Below, piece after piece: positions 5,529 to 14,604 of a stretch of 44,185 bases of DNA. The notes beneath the pieces are model-generated. The model worked only from the letters and a program-made list of their open reading frames with translations, made no database searches and had not been told where the DNA came from. Each line of letters starts with the position of its first letter. Position 1 is the first letter of the stretch. The stretch is taken from the IMG/VR virus record IMGVR_UViG_3300030329_001894, positions 1-44,185 of that record. The stretch is one strand, 5' to 3'. Both the position numbers and the translations under genes were made by a program. The DNA comes from a virus.

Positions 5529-7125
5529 CGAGGCGATCAGGGACTGAGGCTCGACGAAACTCCCGCTGCACGACGATTTCAGCCTTCTTATCGGTTGGTC
5601 GCTCGACATATAGGCCGCACACAACCCAGTTGTGGAAGTTATTGCTTCCACTGAGGCGTTGACCGGCTCTGGAGGTGTCTGACTTCCCTTGCTTCTTACG
5701 CCAGTGGTGACAGACGATAAGTGCTGAGTTGCTTTCTTTACTGAGCTTGCGAAGCCAGTTGAGGATAGGCCGGACTTCGTGGGCCTTGGTTTCGTCCACG
5801 CCGCCTAGCATGGAGTACAGGGGGTCGAAGATAATGAGGACCGGACGAATGTTCTCGACCTCAGCACGTACCCGTTCGAGATGCTCTGGATCAGTCAGGT
5901 TAAACCCGCTCTGGTTCAGGAATCGAATGGGGAGGTTACGTGTTGGGGCGAGCTGACGGTCCTGACCCTCAGTCCATATCGCTGGGGACGGAAATAGACC
6001 ACGCTCACGCAACATTTTGTACATGAGGTCAGGAAGATAGTAGTCTGCATCATTCTCTTCCTGCACAATAAGGACGGGACCGTTACGGTTGACTTCGAAT
6101 TTTCCGAGGAACGGCTCACCGCTGGCGACAGCGATAGCCATCTCGAGGGTAAGCATAGACTTGTGGCTCTTGGCTTCGCCGCCAATGATACCCCACGCAT
6201 CAGCGTGCCAGATATCTTTGATGAGCCACCCAGCATCGACAGGCTGGCTGGCGAGAAGCTCCGAGAGCCAGACGAATTCAGACTCTGCTGGAGGTTCGCT
6301 TGACTCGACAGCCTCATAGTGGACAGGAGCGCTGCGTCGAACGCATTCTGTAAGACGTAGATCTTCGTCATATCGTCCACGGAACTTGTTCCATGACGAG
6401 TCTTTGAGAACCGTGAAGGTTTCTTCGGGGGTCAATCCTTCTTCTTGGAGGGTTGCTGACAATCGGAACAGGTACTCAGATCTATCGTTTGATGCCCCGC
6501 CTGCATAGGGGCGATTGATGAGTTCTTGTGACTTAGGTCCGGATTTCGCAATAAGCTCGTATACTGAGGTGGGGACAGGACGTAAGTTTTCCCCCACCGA
6601 TTCGTTAGCGATGGCTGGGTATGCTGCGTGAAAATCTGCGGAAGTATATTGGGTAGATTCACTCCACAGTATCTCGACAGGAGGAGCGCTTGGGTATTTG
6701 AAGTTTCGGGTGCCGGGAATACGGAGGACTTGGGTAATGTCCCACCCTCCCTTGTCAGCACCTTCAGCATAGGCCATGCGCTTGCCGCACTCGGCGGCAT
6801 CTTCGGCAGTAATGGCAGACGTAAGTTCCCACAACGCTTGGAAGCGTCCGGGCGATGATTGCCATGCGATGGTTGGACGGATCTTAAGTTTCTCTGGGTT
6901 AACAAAGTCAAGATCAGCCCAGACCCATTTTACGCGATGAGCGTTGTCTACACGTCGGGGTCCGGCAAAATGCACAGGCGCGAAGTACACATCGCGTTTT
7001 TTGTTAACCAGTTCTGTGATGTCTGCGGGGCTAAGATGCTCTGGGTGTTCGAGCCACGTGCCCGTTTGCTTGGGACTGTTCGAGGAAAAGTGAGTTGGTT
7101 GAAGTCTACGAAGAAAATCTTGCAA
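5452..7125 (-). CDS. RepA-like primase-helicase (557 aa)
   Basis: The N-terminal part has primase-type signatures: WADLDF (69-74) and WDITQVLRIPGTRNFK (128-143), the latter resembling the conserved R-x-PGT-x-N-x-K of prim-pol/RepB-like primases. The C-terminal part is a RecA-fold AAA_25/RepA-type ATPase. Its Walker A is GEAKSHKS (316-323), with His where Gly is usual before Lys, the Walker B is PVLIIFD (D434), and it has CHHW (472-475) and RAGQRLSGSNNF. It probably unwinds and primes phage DNA for the family A polymerase. It is the only minus-strand gene in the left arm, divergent from the helicase (39-bp gap) and overlapping the sigma gene tail to tail. Confidence 0.82.
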   Translation of the reverse strand: MQDFLRRLQPTHFSSNSPKQTGTWLEHPEHLSPADITELVNKKRDVYFAPVHFAGPRRVDNAHRVKWVWADLDFVNPEKLKIRPTIAWQSSPGRFQALWELTSAITAEDAAECGKRMAYAEGADKGGWDITQVLRIPGTRNFKYPSAPPVEILWSESTQYTSADFHAAYPAIANESVGENLRPVPTSVYELIAKSGPKSQELINRPYAGGASNDRSEYLFRLSATLQEEGLTPEETFTVLKDSSWNKFRGRYDEDLRLTECVRRSAPVHYEAVESSEPPAESEFVWLSELLASQPVDAGWLIKDIWHADAWGIIGGEAKSHKSMLTLEMAIAVASGEPFLGKFEVNRNGPVLIVQEENDADYYLPDLMYKMLRERGLFPSPAIWTEGQDRQLAPTRNLPIRFLNQSGFNLTDPEHLERVRAEVENIRPVLIIFDPLYSMLGGVDETKAHEVRPILNWLRKLSKESNSALIVCHHWRKKQGKSDTSRAGQRLSGSNNFHNWVVCGLYVERPTDKKAEIVVQREFRRASVPDRLVIEFDIGEWGDLDAYATKLSNGASS

Positions 7126-7148
7126 AGCTGCCCTCCGAGGTAGTTACC

Positions 7149-7157
7149 TGCTATAAT
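7149..7157 (+). promoter_or_regulatory. extended -10 promoter TGCTATAAT
   Basis: TGC followed by a perfect TATAAT (7152-7157), with no -35 hexamer at the right distance. Transcription would begin near 7164, just before the ribosome site GGGAG (7167-7171). The first ATG at 7165 would be leaderless, which favours the next ATG (7177). It is one of seven TGnTAnAnT sites in front of genes. Confidence 0.7.
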
Positions 7158-7176
7158 ACCACACATGGGAGAGGGT

Positions 7177-8625
7177 ATGAGAAAATACTACGCGCCGTTG
7201 ACGCTATACCATCATCAGGCGGCAGCGGCGCGTCAAATGATTGATCAGGGAGGCGTGGGCCTCCTGCATATGGAGATGGGCACTGGAAAGACACTCGCTG
7301 CGCTATCAGTCGCTGGTGCGCTTACCGTGCGCGGAAAGATTGATAACCTCTGGATCTTTTGCACGAAGTCAGCCGTTCCTGTGTGGGAACGTGAGCTTGA
7401 GAACTTTGGCATTGACTACACGCTAACCGTGCAGACAGACTTTGTTGGATGCTACGAAGCACCGTTCTATCAGAAGATGGTGCCAACCGAAACTCCGCTG
7501 AATATAAACATTATCACATACGATATGGGATGGCGGCGCGTGAAGATTCTAGACGAGTTAACGCCCCGGTCGCTTGTCGTCTGTGACGAGATTCAGAAGA
7601 TTAAAAGCCCGTCGTCGAAACGATCCCGGTTCCTGTTCAGGGTGGGGCAGCGGGTAAATTATCGAATAGGATTGAGCGGCACACCCGCTCCGAAAGGACC
7701 GTTTGATTACTATGGCATCTTCCGTTTCATTGACCCGAAGGTCTTTGGTACAAACTATGATAAATTCAAACATACTTATGGCGTGTGGGCACCGTATCCC
7801 AGACACTGGCTCATGTATCATTACCAGAGCCTTGATGAACTCAAAGGAAAGGTACAAGCGAAGACCTATTCGATTCAAAAGGCTCAGTGCTTAGACTTAC
7901 CCAAGAAGACACGACAAATTATAGATGTACCCTTATCAAAAATAGAAAAGGAAATATACGATGAATTGGAAGAAGACTTTATCTCCTTTGTGGAGGGTGA
8001 ATCTGACCGAACTGGGCAACCGGTGGAGCGAGTCGTTAAGGCAGATCATGTCCTGCCCCGCCTACTCAGGCTTGCCGAAGTCACCGCCGGATTCACACGA
8101 ACTCCGTCTGGTGAAACCCTATGGGTGGGTGAATCCAAACTTAACGCCTTGGCTGAACACATCGAACCCTTACTGGAAGCCGGTGAGCGGGTGGTTATCT
8201 TTGCGAGATTTCGACCTGAGATCGAGGCAATATCGGAAGCACTCAAGGACTCCCCACTATCTAATGGAAAGCAAGTGGGGTTGGAAACAATCACAGGGGA
8301 TGACGCTACACACGCTCGCCGTCGAAAGGTCGAAGAGTTTACACAGAGCGAATCCTCAATCCTTGTCTGCTCGTTGGCCGCGGCATCAGAAGCCATCGAT
8401 TTATCAGCCTCAGCATACACCTTCTTCTTCTCCGTAGATTACGATCTCTCACACGTTGAGCAGGCGGACGCGAGAAATGACCGCATAGGACAGACCCGAC
8501 CAATGACAACATACTTTCTACAGGCGAAAGGAACTGTGGACGAATATATGTATAAAGCCGTAGTTGACAAACGAACCATGCAAGACTGGATTGGAGGATT
8601 CATAAAGTCCCGTCATGAAAACTGA
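7177..8625 (+). CDS. SNF2-family DNA helicase/translocase (482 aa)
   Basis: Walker A MEMGTGKT is at about 32-39, motif II DEIQKIKSP at 137, motif III SGTP at 167-170, and motif VI QADARNDRIGQ near the C-terminus. The last is typical of SNF2/RapA-type superfamily 2 enzymes. The HMEMGTGKT loop and the FIDPKVFG segment fit phage-encoded SNF2 proteins. Such enzymes move along duplex DNA and support replication or recombination. The start at 7177 is preferred over 7165 because GGGAG lies between the two ATGs. First gene of the replication operon; overlaps the polymerase gene by 11 bases. Confidence 0.88.
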   Translation: MRKYYAPLTLYHHQAAAARQMIDQGGVGLLHMEMGTGKTLAALSVAGALTVRGKIDNLWIFCTKSAVPVWERELENFGIDYTLTVQTDFVGCYEAPFYQKMVPTETPLNINIITYDMGWRRVKILDELTPRSLVVCDEIQKIKSPSSKRSRFLFRVGQRVNYRIGLSGTPAPKGPFDYYGIFRFIDPKVFGTNYDKFKHTYGVWAPYPRHWLMYHYQSLDELKGKVQAKTYSIQKAQCLDLPKKTRQIIDVPLSKIEKEIYDELEEDFISFVEGESDRTGQPVERVVKADHVLPRLLRLAEVTAGFTRTPSGETLWVGESKLNALAEHIEPLLEAGERVVIFARFRPEIEAISEALKDSPLSNGKQVGLETITGDDATHARRRKVEEFTQSESSILVCSLAAASEAIDLSASAYTFFFSVDYDLSHVEQADARNDRIGQTRPMTTYFLQAKGTVDEYMYKAVVDKRTMQDWIGGFIKSRHEN

Positions 8626-10276
8626 ACTAGAACGTATTCACAACCACAAGGGTCCGGTTGTCATTGATATTGAGACACCCGGACAAGTTGATCCATACGA
8701 ACAAGGCGCACGAGTGCTTATGATCGGGGTGGCTCTGTCAGACACGGAAGCTTATGTATTCAAGTACCCGTACATTAAACCGTTGCTGCGAGTGCTTGCG
8801 CTGAAACCGCTAATCGCACATAACGCAAAGTTTGAACGTAACTGGCTCCGCAAGGCATATGGATTCGAAGGGCGTTTCTTTGTAGACACCATGTTGCTGG
8901 CCCACTACGTGAACGAGAAACAACCTGTAGGGTTGGAAACACTCGCACAGGAACTATTTGACGCACCTCCGTACGGAGAGAACATTGATTACGTGAATGA
9001 GCCGTGGGAATCGTATTCTGAGTATTGTGCGTTGGACTGCAAATACACCTACGCTCTGTACAACCTCTGGAAATACCGGGCGCAGGAACCGTACTACCAC
9101 TTTATTATGGACTTTAGTCGGGCTGTCTGGGATATGGAGTATAATGGTATTGGGTTTAGCACTCCAGAGTGTGTGTACTTGCAAAAGTATCTTTGGAATC
9201 TCTTAGACAAATACCGTCCTGACTGCGACGGCATAAATCTTAACTCACCTCAACAAGTTGCTAAATGGTTGGTCGATTCAGGGGTGCCGCTGTATCAACG
9301 TACAGCATCAGGAAAGCTCTCCGTCAGTGAGGACGCTACGCTCGAGTTTCGCGCCGAGTATCCTGTGGTAGACCAGTACCGGAAATGGAAAGATATTAAT
9401 TCCTTGATCGTGAAATACACGAACAGGTGGCCGGATTATGTAAAGGAGGATGGACGCATTCATGCGAGCTATTTCCCTCTAACGGATACTGGACGGCACT
9501 CAGCGAAAAAACCCAACATGCAGCAAGTTCCTCGCGATCCGCAGCATAAGATGAAACGTGTGTTTGTCCCCGACGAAGGCAATGAAATGGTGTCGTGGGA
9601 CGCATCACAAGTCGAGCTACGTGTCGCAGCGGTTGTTGCTCCCGATGAGAACATGTGCCAACTATTCCGTGACGGCGTGGATATTCATGCCGCGACAGCG
9701 GAAGCCATCGTGGGGGGAAAGGTTAACAGTGAAGAACGACAACGAGCTAAAGCCGTCAACTTCGGATTCTTATACGGCATGGGAGCAACTAAATTTGCCC
9801 AACATGCCTTCAAGGAATACGGAGCAGTTTTCTCAATCAACGATGCCTTTAACGTCCGAGACACTTATTTTAACGCCTACCCCGGCCTTAGAGAATGGCA
9901 CGAGCGTACTGAGCAACGTATTAGACACGATAGAATGCTCACCACCATCTTTGGACGTACGCGACATCTAGACGAAGTTAATTCACCGAATGATGGCATC
10001 GCGTTTCATGCGATACGTCAGGGGATAAATTTTCTCGTGCAATCCCCGGCAGCGGACCTTACACACGCAGCTTTAATAGCATTGCAAGATTACGATAATG
10101 TTACAGTCGTTGCGTCTGTTCACGACTCCGTGGTGTGGGAACAACCCGAAGGGACGGGAGATGCTGTCGCGGAAACGCTCATGAATAATGCCTTGGATAT
10201 TATCCGACGGAGGTTTAGTTTTGAAATGTGTATCCCGTTCGAAGCTGAGTGGACGATAGGAGATCATTGGACATGA
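8615..10276 (+). CDS. family A DNA polymerase with 3'-5' exonuclease domain (553 aa)
   Basis: The exonuclease domain has DIE (18-20), an NAKFE motif (70-74) after which D91 follows, and YCALD (137-141). The polymerase domain has motif A DASQVELR (D329), motif B RQRAKAVNFGFLYG (K379, F383, Y387) and motif C VHD (502-504). All expected catalytic acids are present, so both activities should work. F383 rather than Tyr at the selector position predicts discrimination against dideoxynucleotides, as in E. coli Pol I. It has no 5' nuclease domain and is compact, as in T7-like and other phage enzymes. Confidence 0.95.
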   Translation: MKTELERIHNHKGPVVIDIETPGQVDPYEQGARVLMIGVALSDTEAYVFKYPYIKPLLRVLALKPLIAHNAKFERNWLRKAYGFEGRFFVDTMLLAHYVNEKQPVGLETLAQELFDAPPYGENIDYVNEPWESYSEYCALDCKYTYALYNLWKYRAQEPYYHFIMDFSRAVWDMEYNGIGFSTPECVYLQKYLWNLLDKYRPDCDGINLNSPQQVAKWLVDSGVPLYQRTASGKLSVSEDATLEFRAEYPVVDQYRKWKDINSLIVKYTNRWPDYVKEDGRIHASYFPLTDTGRHSAKKPNMQQVPRDPQHKMKRVFVPDEGNEMVSWDASQVELRVAAVVAPDENMCQLFRDGVDIHAATAEAIVGGKVNSEERQRAKAVNFGFLYGMGATKFAQHAFKEYGAVFSINDAFNVRDTYFNAYPGLREWHERTEQRIRHDRMLTTIFGRTRHLDEVNSPNDGIAFHAIRQGINFLVQSPAADLTHAALIALQDYDNVTVVASVHDSVVWEQPEGTGDAVAETLMNNALDIIRRRFSFEMCIPFEAEWTIGDHWT

Positions 10277-10431
10277 TAGACGATACATTGAATTTTTTCG
10301 AGGATATCGTCGGTGGCTGGAGATGCCCAGAATGTAACAGTTATCTCGAACAAGACGATAAATGGTTATACTGCTTAAATTGCGGATACGACGAAGAGGA
10401 GGAGGCGCAGGATTCAGAAGACATAGACTGA
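10273..10431 (+). CDS. small zinc-ribbon protein (52 aa)
   Basis: The ATGA overlap with the polymerase stop sets the start at 10273, not 10249. CPEC (about 22-25) and CLNCG (about 38-42) form a four-cysteine zinc ribbon, followed by an acidic tail (DEEEEAQDSEDID). Its place directly after the polymerase suggests a replication accessory, but this is inference. Confidence 0.78.
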   Translation: MIDDTLNFFEDIVGGWRCPECNSYLEQDDKWLYCLNCGYDEEEEAQDSEDID

Positions 10432-10435
10432 TCTA

Positions 10436-10444
10436 TGGTATAAT
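10436..10444 (+). promoter_or_regulatory. extended -10 promoter TGGTATAAT
   Basis: TATAAT at 10439-10444 is preceded by TGG; no TTGACA-like box lies upstream. It would start a transcript near 10451, ahead of GGAGGG (10456-10461) and the nuclease gene at 10470, giving the second half of the replication operon its own promoter. Confidence 0.68.
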
Positions 10445-10469
10445 GTAAATTCTTATGGAGGGCAGCAAT

Positions 10470-11540
10470 ATGCTAGAAACACCGATACGCCCCATCGCGA
10501 TATCCCCGACACGGGCATTTCAGCGATGTAATCGAGCGTATCGTTACGGTTACGTAGATAACCTAAAACCCGTCCATCTTTCAGCCCCTATTCGCATGGG
10601 GATCGAAGCACACAAGTTCTTCGAAGACGCCGAAACGATGGGCGATGATGAAGCACTCGCGTTGGTCGATCAACGCTGGGAAGCACTAACGGCTGACCAA
10701 CGTGCAATCTACCAAAATCGAGGAAAGGGCGACCGAGTATTACCGCCGCTTCCCGATGATTTACGCCGCATCGTGCGTTCCTATCGTTACCAATATCAAG
10801 AAGATAATTGGGACGTGGTTGGCGTCGAGCATAAACTTGACGTTGAAATTGAGGGCCGTCGGCATGTGGGGATCATGGACCTGCTGGTCCGTGATGCTCG
10901 TTTTGGTCCCGGCCTTACGTTAATCGATAGAAAAACTACAGGTCGGATTCCTGACGACAGTGTTCAGCTCAATGATCCGCAGCTTGCGTTCTACGCAGGG
11001 CTTTGGAATACTCAGAACGAAGAAAAAGTTGAGCAAGTCGTGTTTGATTATATCGTGACCAAGGCTCCGACTACGCCTGCGCTCGTCGGCTTGAAAGATA
11101 AGCCTCGAGCAGACGGAACGTACGCTGACGGCAAGGGTCCGCGCATATCAAGCCGTGCGATTGAGACAACAGTGTTTGAATACATCGACGCTATTGAAAA
11201 CGCATCTCGGGAATACCCCGGCATCTCACTCGCACAGTACGAGAAGCCAATCATGGACTTGAACAAAAAACCCAGTCCATTCTTCCGTCGTCGAGTTATC
11301 CGCATGACGCCGCATATCATTGATTCTGCGTTACGCGATGTTCGAGCGACGAATACATTCATTAGCGCTGCAACGACAGCGAACGTGTTCCCGCGCTCTG
11401 TGGGACCGTTCACGTGCCCCTCATGCCAGTTCAAAGGTATTTGTGGAGCCGAGTTGCAGGGTGATGATGATATAGTCAAAGAAGAATTACAACGCTTTGA
11501 AAAGAGCGATTATTGGGATCGCTACCATGCGGTATCCTAA
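10470..11540 (+). CDS. Cas4/RecB-like PD-(D/E)XK nuclease with predicted iron-sulfur cluster (356 aa)
   Basis: The nuclease core is GIMDLLV (D137), then LIDRKTTG (D153, K155) and LNDPQLAFY (Q171), matching the D...DxK...Q pattern of RecB/Cas4 nucleases. Cysteine C20 and a C-terminal trio C316, C319 and C325 (CPSCQFKGIC) are spaced as in the 4Fe-4S clusters of Cas4 and AddB. The start at 10470 has GGAGGG upstream, whereas the ATG at 10455 would precede that site. A role in phage recombination or end processing fits the neighbours. No CRISPR array or cas1/cas2 is present, so a CRISPR role is unlikely. Confidence 0.86.
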   Translation: MLETPIRPIAISPTRAFQRCNRAYRYGYVDNLKPVHLSAPIRMGIEAHKFFEDAETMGDDEALALVDQRWEALTADQRAIYQNRGKGDRVLPPLPDDLRRIVRSYRYQYQEDNWDVVGVEHKLDVEIEGRRHVGIMDLLVRDARFGPGLTLIDRKTTGRIPDDSVQLNDPQLAFYAGLWNTQNEEKVEQVVFDYIVTKAPTTPALVGLKDKPRADGTYADGKGPRISSRAIETTVFEYIDAIENASREYPGISLAQYEKPIMDLNKKPSPFFRRRVIRMTPHIIDSALRDVRATNTFISAATTANVFPRSVGPFTCPSCQFKGICGAELQGDDDIVKEELQRFEKSDYWDRYHAVS

Positions 11541-11739
11541 CGAGGAGGAAGTAAAAACTTATAAGATCTACAGTGTAGACGAAAGCGAGCCGTTTGAAAT
11601 CGAAGGGCAGCGATGTGTTGTCAACGAGTACGGTGACGCAACATTTGTAGAAGTGTTTAACGAGGGTATGGCTGTGTTTACCATACAGGCAGATCTCGTC
11701 AAGTATATAAGGAGGGCAGATGCCAATTCCGCAGAGTGA
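11527..11739 (+). CDS. hypothetical protein (70 aa)
   Basis: ATG at 11527 overlaps the nuclease gene by 14 bases; the longer frame begins with TTG at 11497. The product (MRYPNEEEVKTYKIYSVDE...) is beta-rich with alternating acidic and hydrophobic residues and no known motif. It overlaps the next gene, whose ribosome site lies within it. Confidence 0.68.
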   Translation: MRYPNEEEVKTYKIYSVDESEPFEIEGQRCVVNEYGDATFVEVFNEGMAVFTIQADLVKYIRRADANSAE

Positions 11740-12505
11740 CGCTAAACCCGCTGTTCCTACAGCGCCAGCGGCACCTACAGGATCAGCACCGCTCATTACC
11801 AAGACTGACAATCAGTCGTACCATCGCTTGTTTGTGGTATATTCACAACCGGGCGCGGGTAAAACACATCTGATTGGTACAGCACACGAGGCAGGAAAGA
11901 AAGTTCTGTTACTCGATTGTGACTTTGGTGGTGGCGAGACGCTAGATCAATTGCCGGTAGACACGGCTCGTCTCAATACGCTCGAAGAGTGGTATGGGAT
12001 GGTCGAGTGGTTGGAAGCCGGGAACGCTGAGAAGTATGATGTGATCGCGTATGATACGGGATCTACGCTTCAGGAGATGCTAGCTGGAGAAGCTATCGCA
12101 AAACTTGGGGCACACGAAGACTTTGGTAACCATTACAAGGTCGTGCGTGATATGGTGGTTCGTCATTTCCAAGAGCTGAAGAAGCGAGATGTGACGCTCA
12201 TCGTAACCGCGCACGAACACGTAGATTATCAGGGTGTCGGAGAAAACTGGTCACAGAAGACGATTTCAGAGGTCAGACCAGAATTTGTGAACTCTGTATG
12301 GCGTGGGATTAACCGCATCACGTCTGTTATAGGCCGCTTGACGCTTGTGAAGGCTGAAGGCGGAGGTTGGGTGCGGCGATTGGATTTCCAAGAGAAACCC
12401 GTCATCACCGCAAAAGATAGATCAGGTCGCCTTCCTGCGAGGATGGATGACCCCACATGGGAAAAGATTTCCCAAGCACTGGAGGGCAAACGTGCCAGCA
12501 AGTGA
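11720..12505 (+). CDS. Sak4-like RecA-fold ATPase (261 aa)
   Basis: Walker A SQPGAGKTH is at 42-50 and Walker B-like YDVIAYDTGS at 106-115, followed by VTLIVTAHEHVD, the usual beta-strand with His seen in AAA_24/Sak4 proteins. These RecA-fold phage ATPases act in single-strand annealing recombination together with an SSB-like partner. The N-terminus is a Pro/Ala linker. The gene follows GGAGGG and is followed by a DUF669-like gene, the usual partner. Confidence 0.82.
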   Translation: MPIPQSDAKPAVPTAPAAPTGSAPLITKTDNQSYHRLFVVYSQPGAGKTHLIGTAHEAGKKVLLLDCDFGGGETLDQLPVDTARLNTLEEWYGMVEWLEAGNAEKYDVIAYDTGSTLQEMLAGEAIAKLGAHEDFGNHYKVVRDMVVRHFQELKKRDVTLIVTAHEHVDYQGVGENWSQKTISEVRPEFVNSVWRGINRITSVIGRLTLVKAEGGGWVRRLDFQEKPVITAKDRSGRLPARMDDPTWEKISQALEGKRASK

Positions 12506-12992
12506 CCGCAGTTTTCAGTCCAAGGATAACCAGCGCGGGTCCGCAGGATTTGGTCGTCCTGTCGTACCCGACGGGAATTACAAGCTCGAAGTGGTTGACT
12601 CCGAAGAGCGAACTTTTAACTCCGGCAATAAGGGCGTCATCGCGACGTTCGAGATTGTCGATGGTCCTGTCGGTGCTGAGGAACACGTAGGAACGCAGCT
12701 CACGTCTGCTTTTGTAGACTCAGAGGCATCCTACTGGTTCCAGCGAAGTTTCGCCGAGGCTCTGAATGGTGTTGAATACCCCGAAGGGCAACAGGTAGCC
12801 GTTCCGTGGTCAACCGCGAATGGAAAACACGTTGGGGCTGTCCTAGCTGCTGAGGTGGGTCGTGACTGGACTAACCGTCAGGGTGAAACCGTTAAGGGGC
12901 AACTCGAGTCTAAGATTAAACGATTTGTCGATCATCGACCGTGGGCATCCACGCAAGAATTACTCGATAATTCCGCTGATCTAGGTGTCTAA
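12492..12992 (+). CDS. DUF669-like single-stranded-DNA-binding candidate (166 aa)
   Basis: GTG at 12492 has GGAGGG at 12481-12486, which rules out the start at 12447 inside the ATPase gene. VPDGNYKLEVVDSEE...GVIATFEIVDGP is the opening of DUF669-type phage proteins, which sit beside recombination ATPases and are thought to act like SSB. The C-terminus is helical with HRPWAS. Coupled to both neighbours by short overlaps. Confidence 0.75.
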   Translation: MPASDRSFQSKDNQRGSAGFGRPVVPDGNYKLEVVDSEERTFNSGNKGVIATFEIVDGPVGAEEHVGTQLTSAFVDSEASYWFQRSFAEALNGVEYPEGQQVAVPWSTANGKHVGAVLAAEVGRDWTNRQGETVKGQLESKIKRFVDHRPWASTQELLDNSADLGV

Positions 12993-13293
12993 CCCAGAGA
13001 CTCGGATACAGCAATCCATCATCCGCCGCCTCCACTCGGAGGTTGGCGGATGGTGGGTGAAGTATCATGGCTCCGCTATCACAAGAGCCGGAATACCCGA
13101 TATTCTGGGCGGCTGTGAGGGGCTTTTTTTCGCATTTGAGGTAAAAACCCCCAAAGGAAAGACAACGAAGATTCAAGACTACACGATACAAGAACTAAAC
13201 GAAAGCGGAGCCGGTAAAGCTCACGTTGTTGATAATCCTGATGATGCCGTACGTATCGTTAAGGACACTCTACAGGAGTTAAATGATGATTAA
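12985..13293 (+). CDS. VRR-NUC domain nuclease (102 aa)
   Basis: The core shows GIPDILGG (P38 D39), FAFEVKTPKGK (E52, K54) and IQDYTIQ (Q64), the D...ExK...Q signature of standalone VRR-NUC nucleases found in phage replication modules. Start GTG at 12985 overlaps the previous stop. Such enzymes cut branched or flapped DNA in related systems. Confidence 0.87.
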   Translation: MSNPETRIQQSIIRRLHSEVGGWWVKYHGSAITRAGIPDILGGCEGLFFAFEVKTPKGKTTKIQDYTIQELNESGAGKAHVVDNPDDAVRIVKDTLQELNDD

Positions 13294-13894
13294 TGAATCC
13301 GATCTCGTTGATGAGCTTCGAAGTAGCGGAGCTTCGCAAGTGACGGCTGAGGAGTTCGCGGCACAGGTTAAGGGTATTACGGAGCAAGCGGCAATGGAAA
13401 CCGCCGCGCAAGACTCTCTGACTATATTCCACGAGATCGCATTAGCTCACGGATTTACTCCCGACAACGCACGTCAACTTCTGGTTGAAGCCGGGAGACT
13501 TTTCGAGTTGGATGACGAGTGGACCCCTGAAGACGCAATTTTTGTGTCTGACTGGCTCAAAGAAGCTCAGGCTAAGAAGCGTCGAGCGACGCCCGGTCTT
13601 CCGTACGAACCGGATGTTGATGGGGCAGCGCGGATACCGGAACCCGCATATGATGATGCTCGCATACAGAATAGCATTATCGATGCAGAAGTCGTTGATC
13701 CTCCACAAGCAGTGGCTACAACCATGGTGGGTGACATGGATCTCTCAATCAACTTCGATACTCGAGAACAGGCTGAAGAGTTCTTGGCTACCCTGAAGGA
13801 GTCTGGGGTGAGTTTAGGTAAGCCCGGAAACGCTCGTGTGGTAATGAAGGTAAGCAGCTACACGGCCCAAGCAGCAGTCTGGCAAGACCTATAA
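13283..13894 (+). CDS. hypothetical protein (203 aa), end of replication operon
   Basis: ATGATG at 13283/13286 follows AGGAG; either codon may be used. The N-terminal half is helical and acidic (SDLVDELRSSGASQVTAEEF), the middle is a proline-rich linker (ATPGLPYEPD), and the C-terminus has FDTREQAEEFLATLKESG, the same strand-helix pattern seen in the early small proteins. No catalytic motif. It ends one base before the terminator. Confidence 0.75.
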   Translation: MMINESDLVDELRSSGASQVTAEEFAAQVKGITEQAAMETAAQDSLTIFHEIALAHGFTPDNARQLLVEAGRLFELDDEWTPEDAIFVSDWLKEAQAKKRRATPGLPYEPDVDGAARIPEPAYDDARIQNSIIDAEVVDPPQAVATTMVGDMDLSINFDTREQAEEFLATLKESGVSLGKPGNARVVMKVSSYTAQAAVWQDL

Positions 13895-13925
13895 AAAATC
13901 CCCGCCTTCGGGCGGGGATCTTTTT
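13893..13925. terminator. bidirectional rho-independent terminator
   Basis: ATCCCCGCC (13898-13906), loop TTCG, GGCGGGGAT (13911-13919): a perfect 9-bp stem with A6 on the left and TTTTT on the right. It ends the + strand replication operon and the - strand late operon, which converge here. Confidence 0.95.
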
Positions 13926-14604
13926 ACCAATCCTGTTCCACAGGATCGAATGGAACGTAGGTCACACCTACACGTTTATTATTATAGATATCCAGTAACA
14001 CGCCTCCGACATTCGGATGGAGGTTCTTTCCCTTCTCGTACGGTGTCTGCGACTGGAAGCACGCAGCATTAATGCCGGTGACACCCTTTTCATACACCGA
14101 GTTAAAGAAGTGGAAATGACCCACAAGCAGGATATCAGGCGAGGATTCATTCCTCCAGATCTCCTGCTGCGCTCGATAGCTCTTTGCGAGGCCCGGACTT
14201 CCACCGGGGTGGAACAATCGAAACTTTACCCCATGAATTGAGATATGCGCTTCATCGTTTCCAACGAACTTAAAGTCATCTCGCTGTTGACTGACGGCTC
14301 GAACCGGATTGTACCCGCTCTCTTTCATGAGCGAAATATCGTGGTTCCCGGTAATAATTGAAGTCTTCAGTCCAGTATCGGGATACTTAGCTACGGCGTA
14401 ATCGACCATTTCATCCGCAGAATCCAAGAATCGTAAAAATTCCGATCCTCTGTGGCTCATACGGCCTTCGAAAAGGTCGCCTATGTGTAATACTTCCTCC
14501 GCACCCTCGCGTTTTGCAAACCGTAAGAACTTACGGAGTGCGCTGAGTTGCTGGAACTTCGATCCTAGATGCGTGTCTGAAACGACCGCCACCCGGAACG
14601 ACAC
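13924..14604 (-). CDS. calcineurin-like metallophosphoesterase (226 aa)
   Basis: All dinuclear-metal motifs are visible: DTH (D10, H12), GDLFEG (D43), GNHD (86-89) and GHFH (162-165). It is close in layout to small phage/YfcE-like phosphoesterases and lacks the accessory domains of Mre11/SbcD. The substrate cannot be told. Its GTG start directly follows the TAA of the membrane-protein gene, so it is the last gene of the late operon, next to the terminator. Confidence 0.88.
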   Translation of the reverse strand: MSFRVAVVSDTHLGSKFQQLSALRKFLRFAKREGAEEVLHIGDLFEGRMSHRGSEFLRFLDSADEMVDYAVAKYPDTGLKTSIITGNHDISLMKESGYNPVRAVSQQRDDFKFVGNDEAHISIHGVKFRLFHPGGSPGLAKSYRAQQEIWRNESSPDILLVGHFHFFNSVYEKGVTGINAACFQSQTPYEKGKNLHPNVGGVLLDIYNNKRVGVTYVPFDPVEQDW

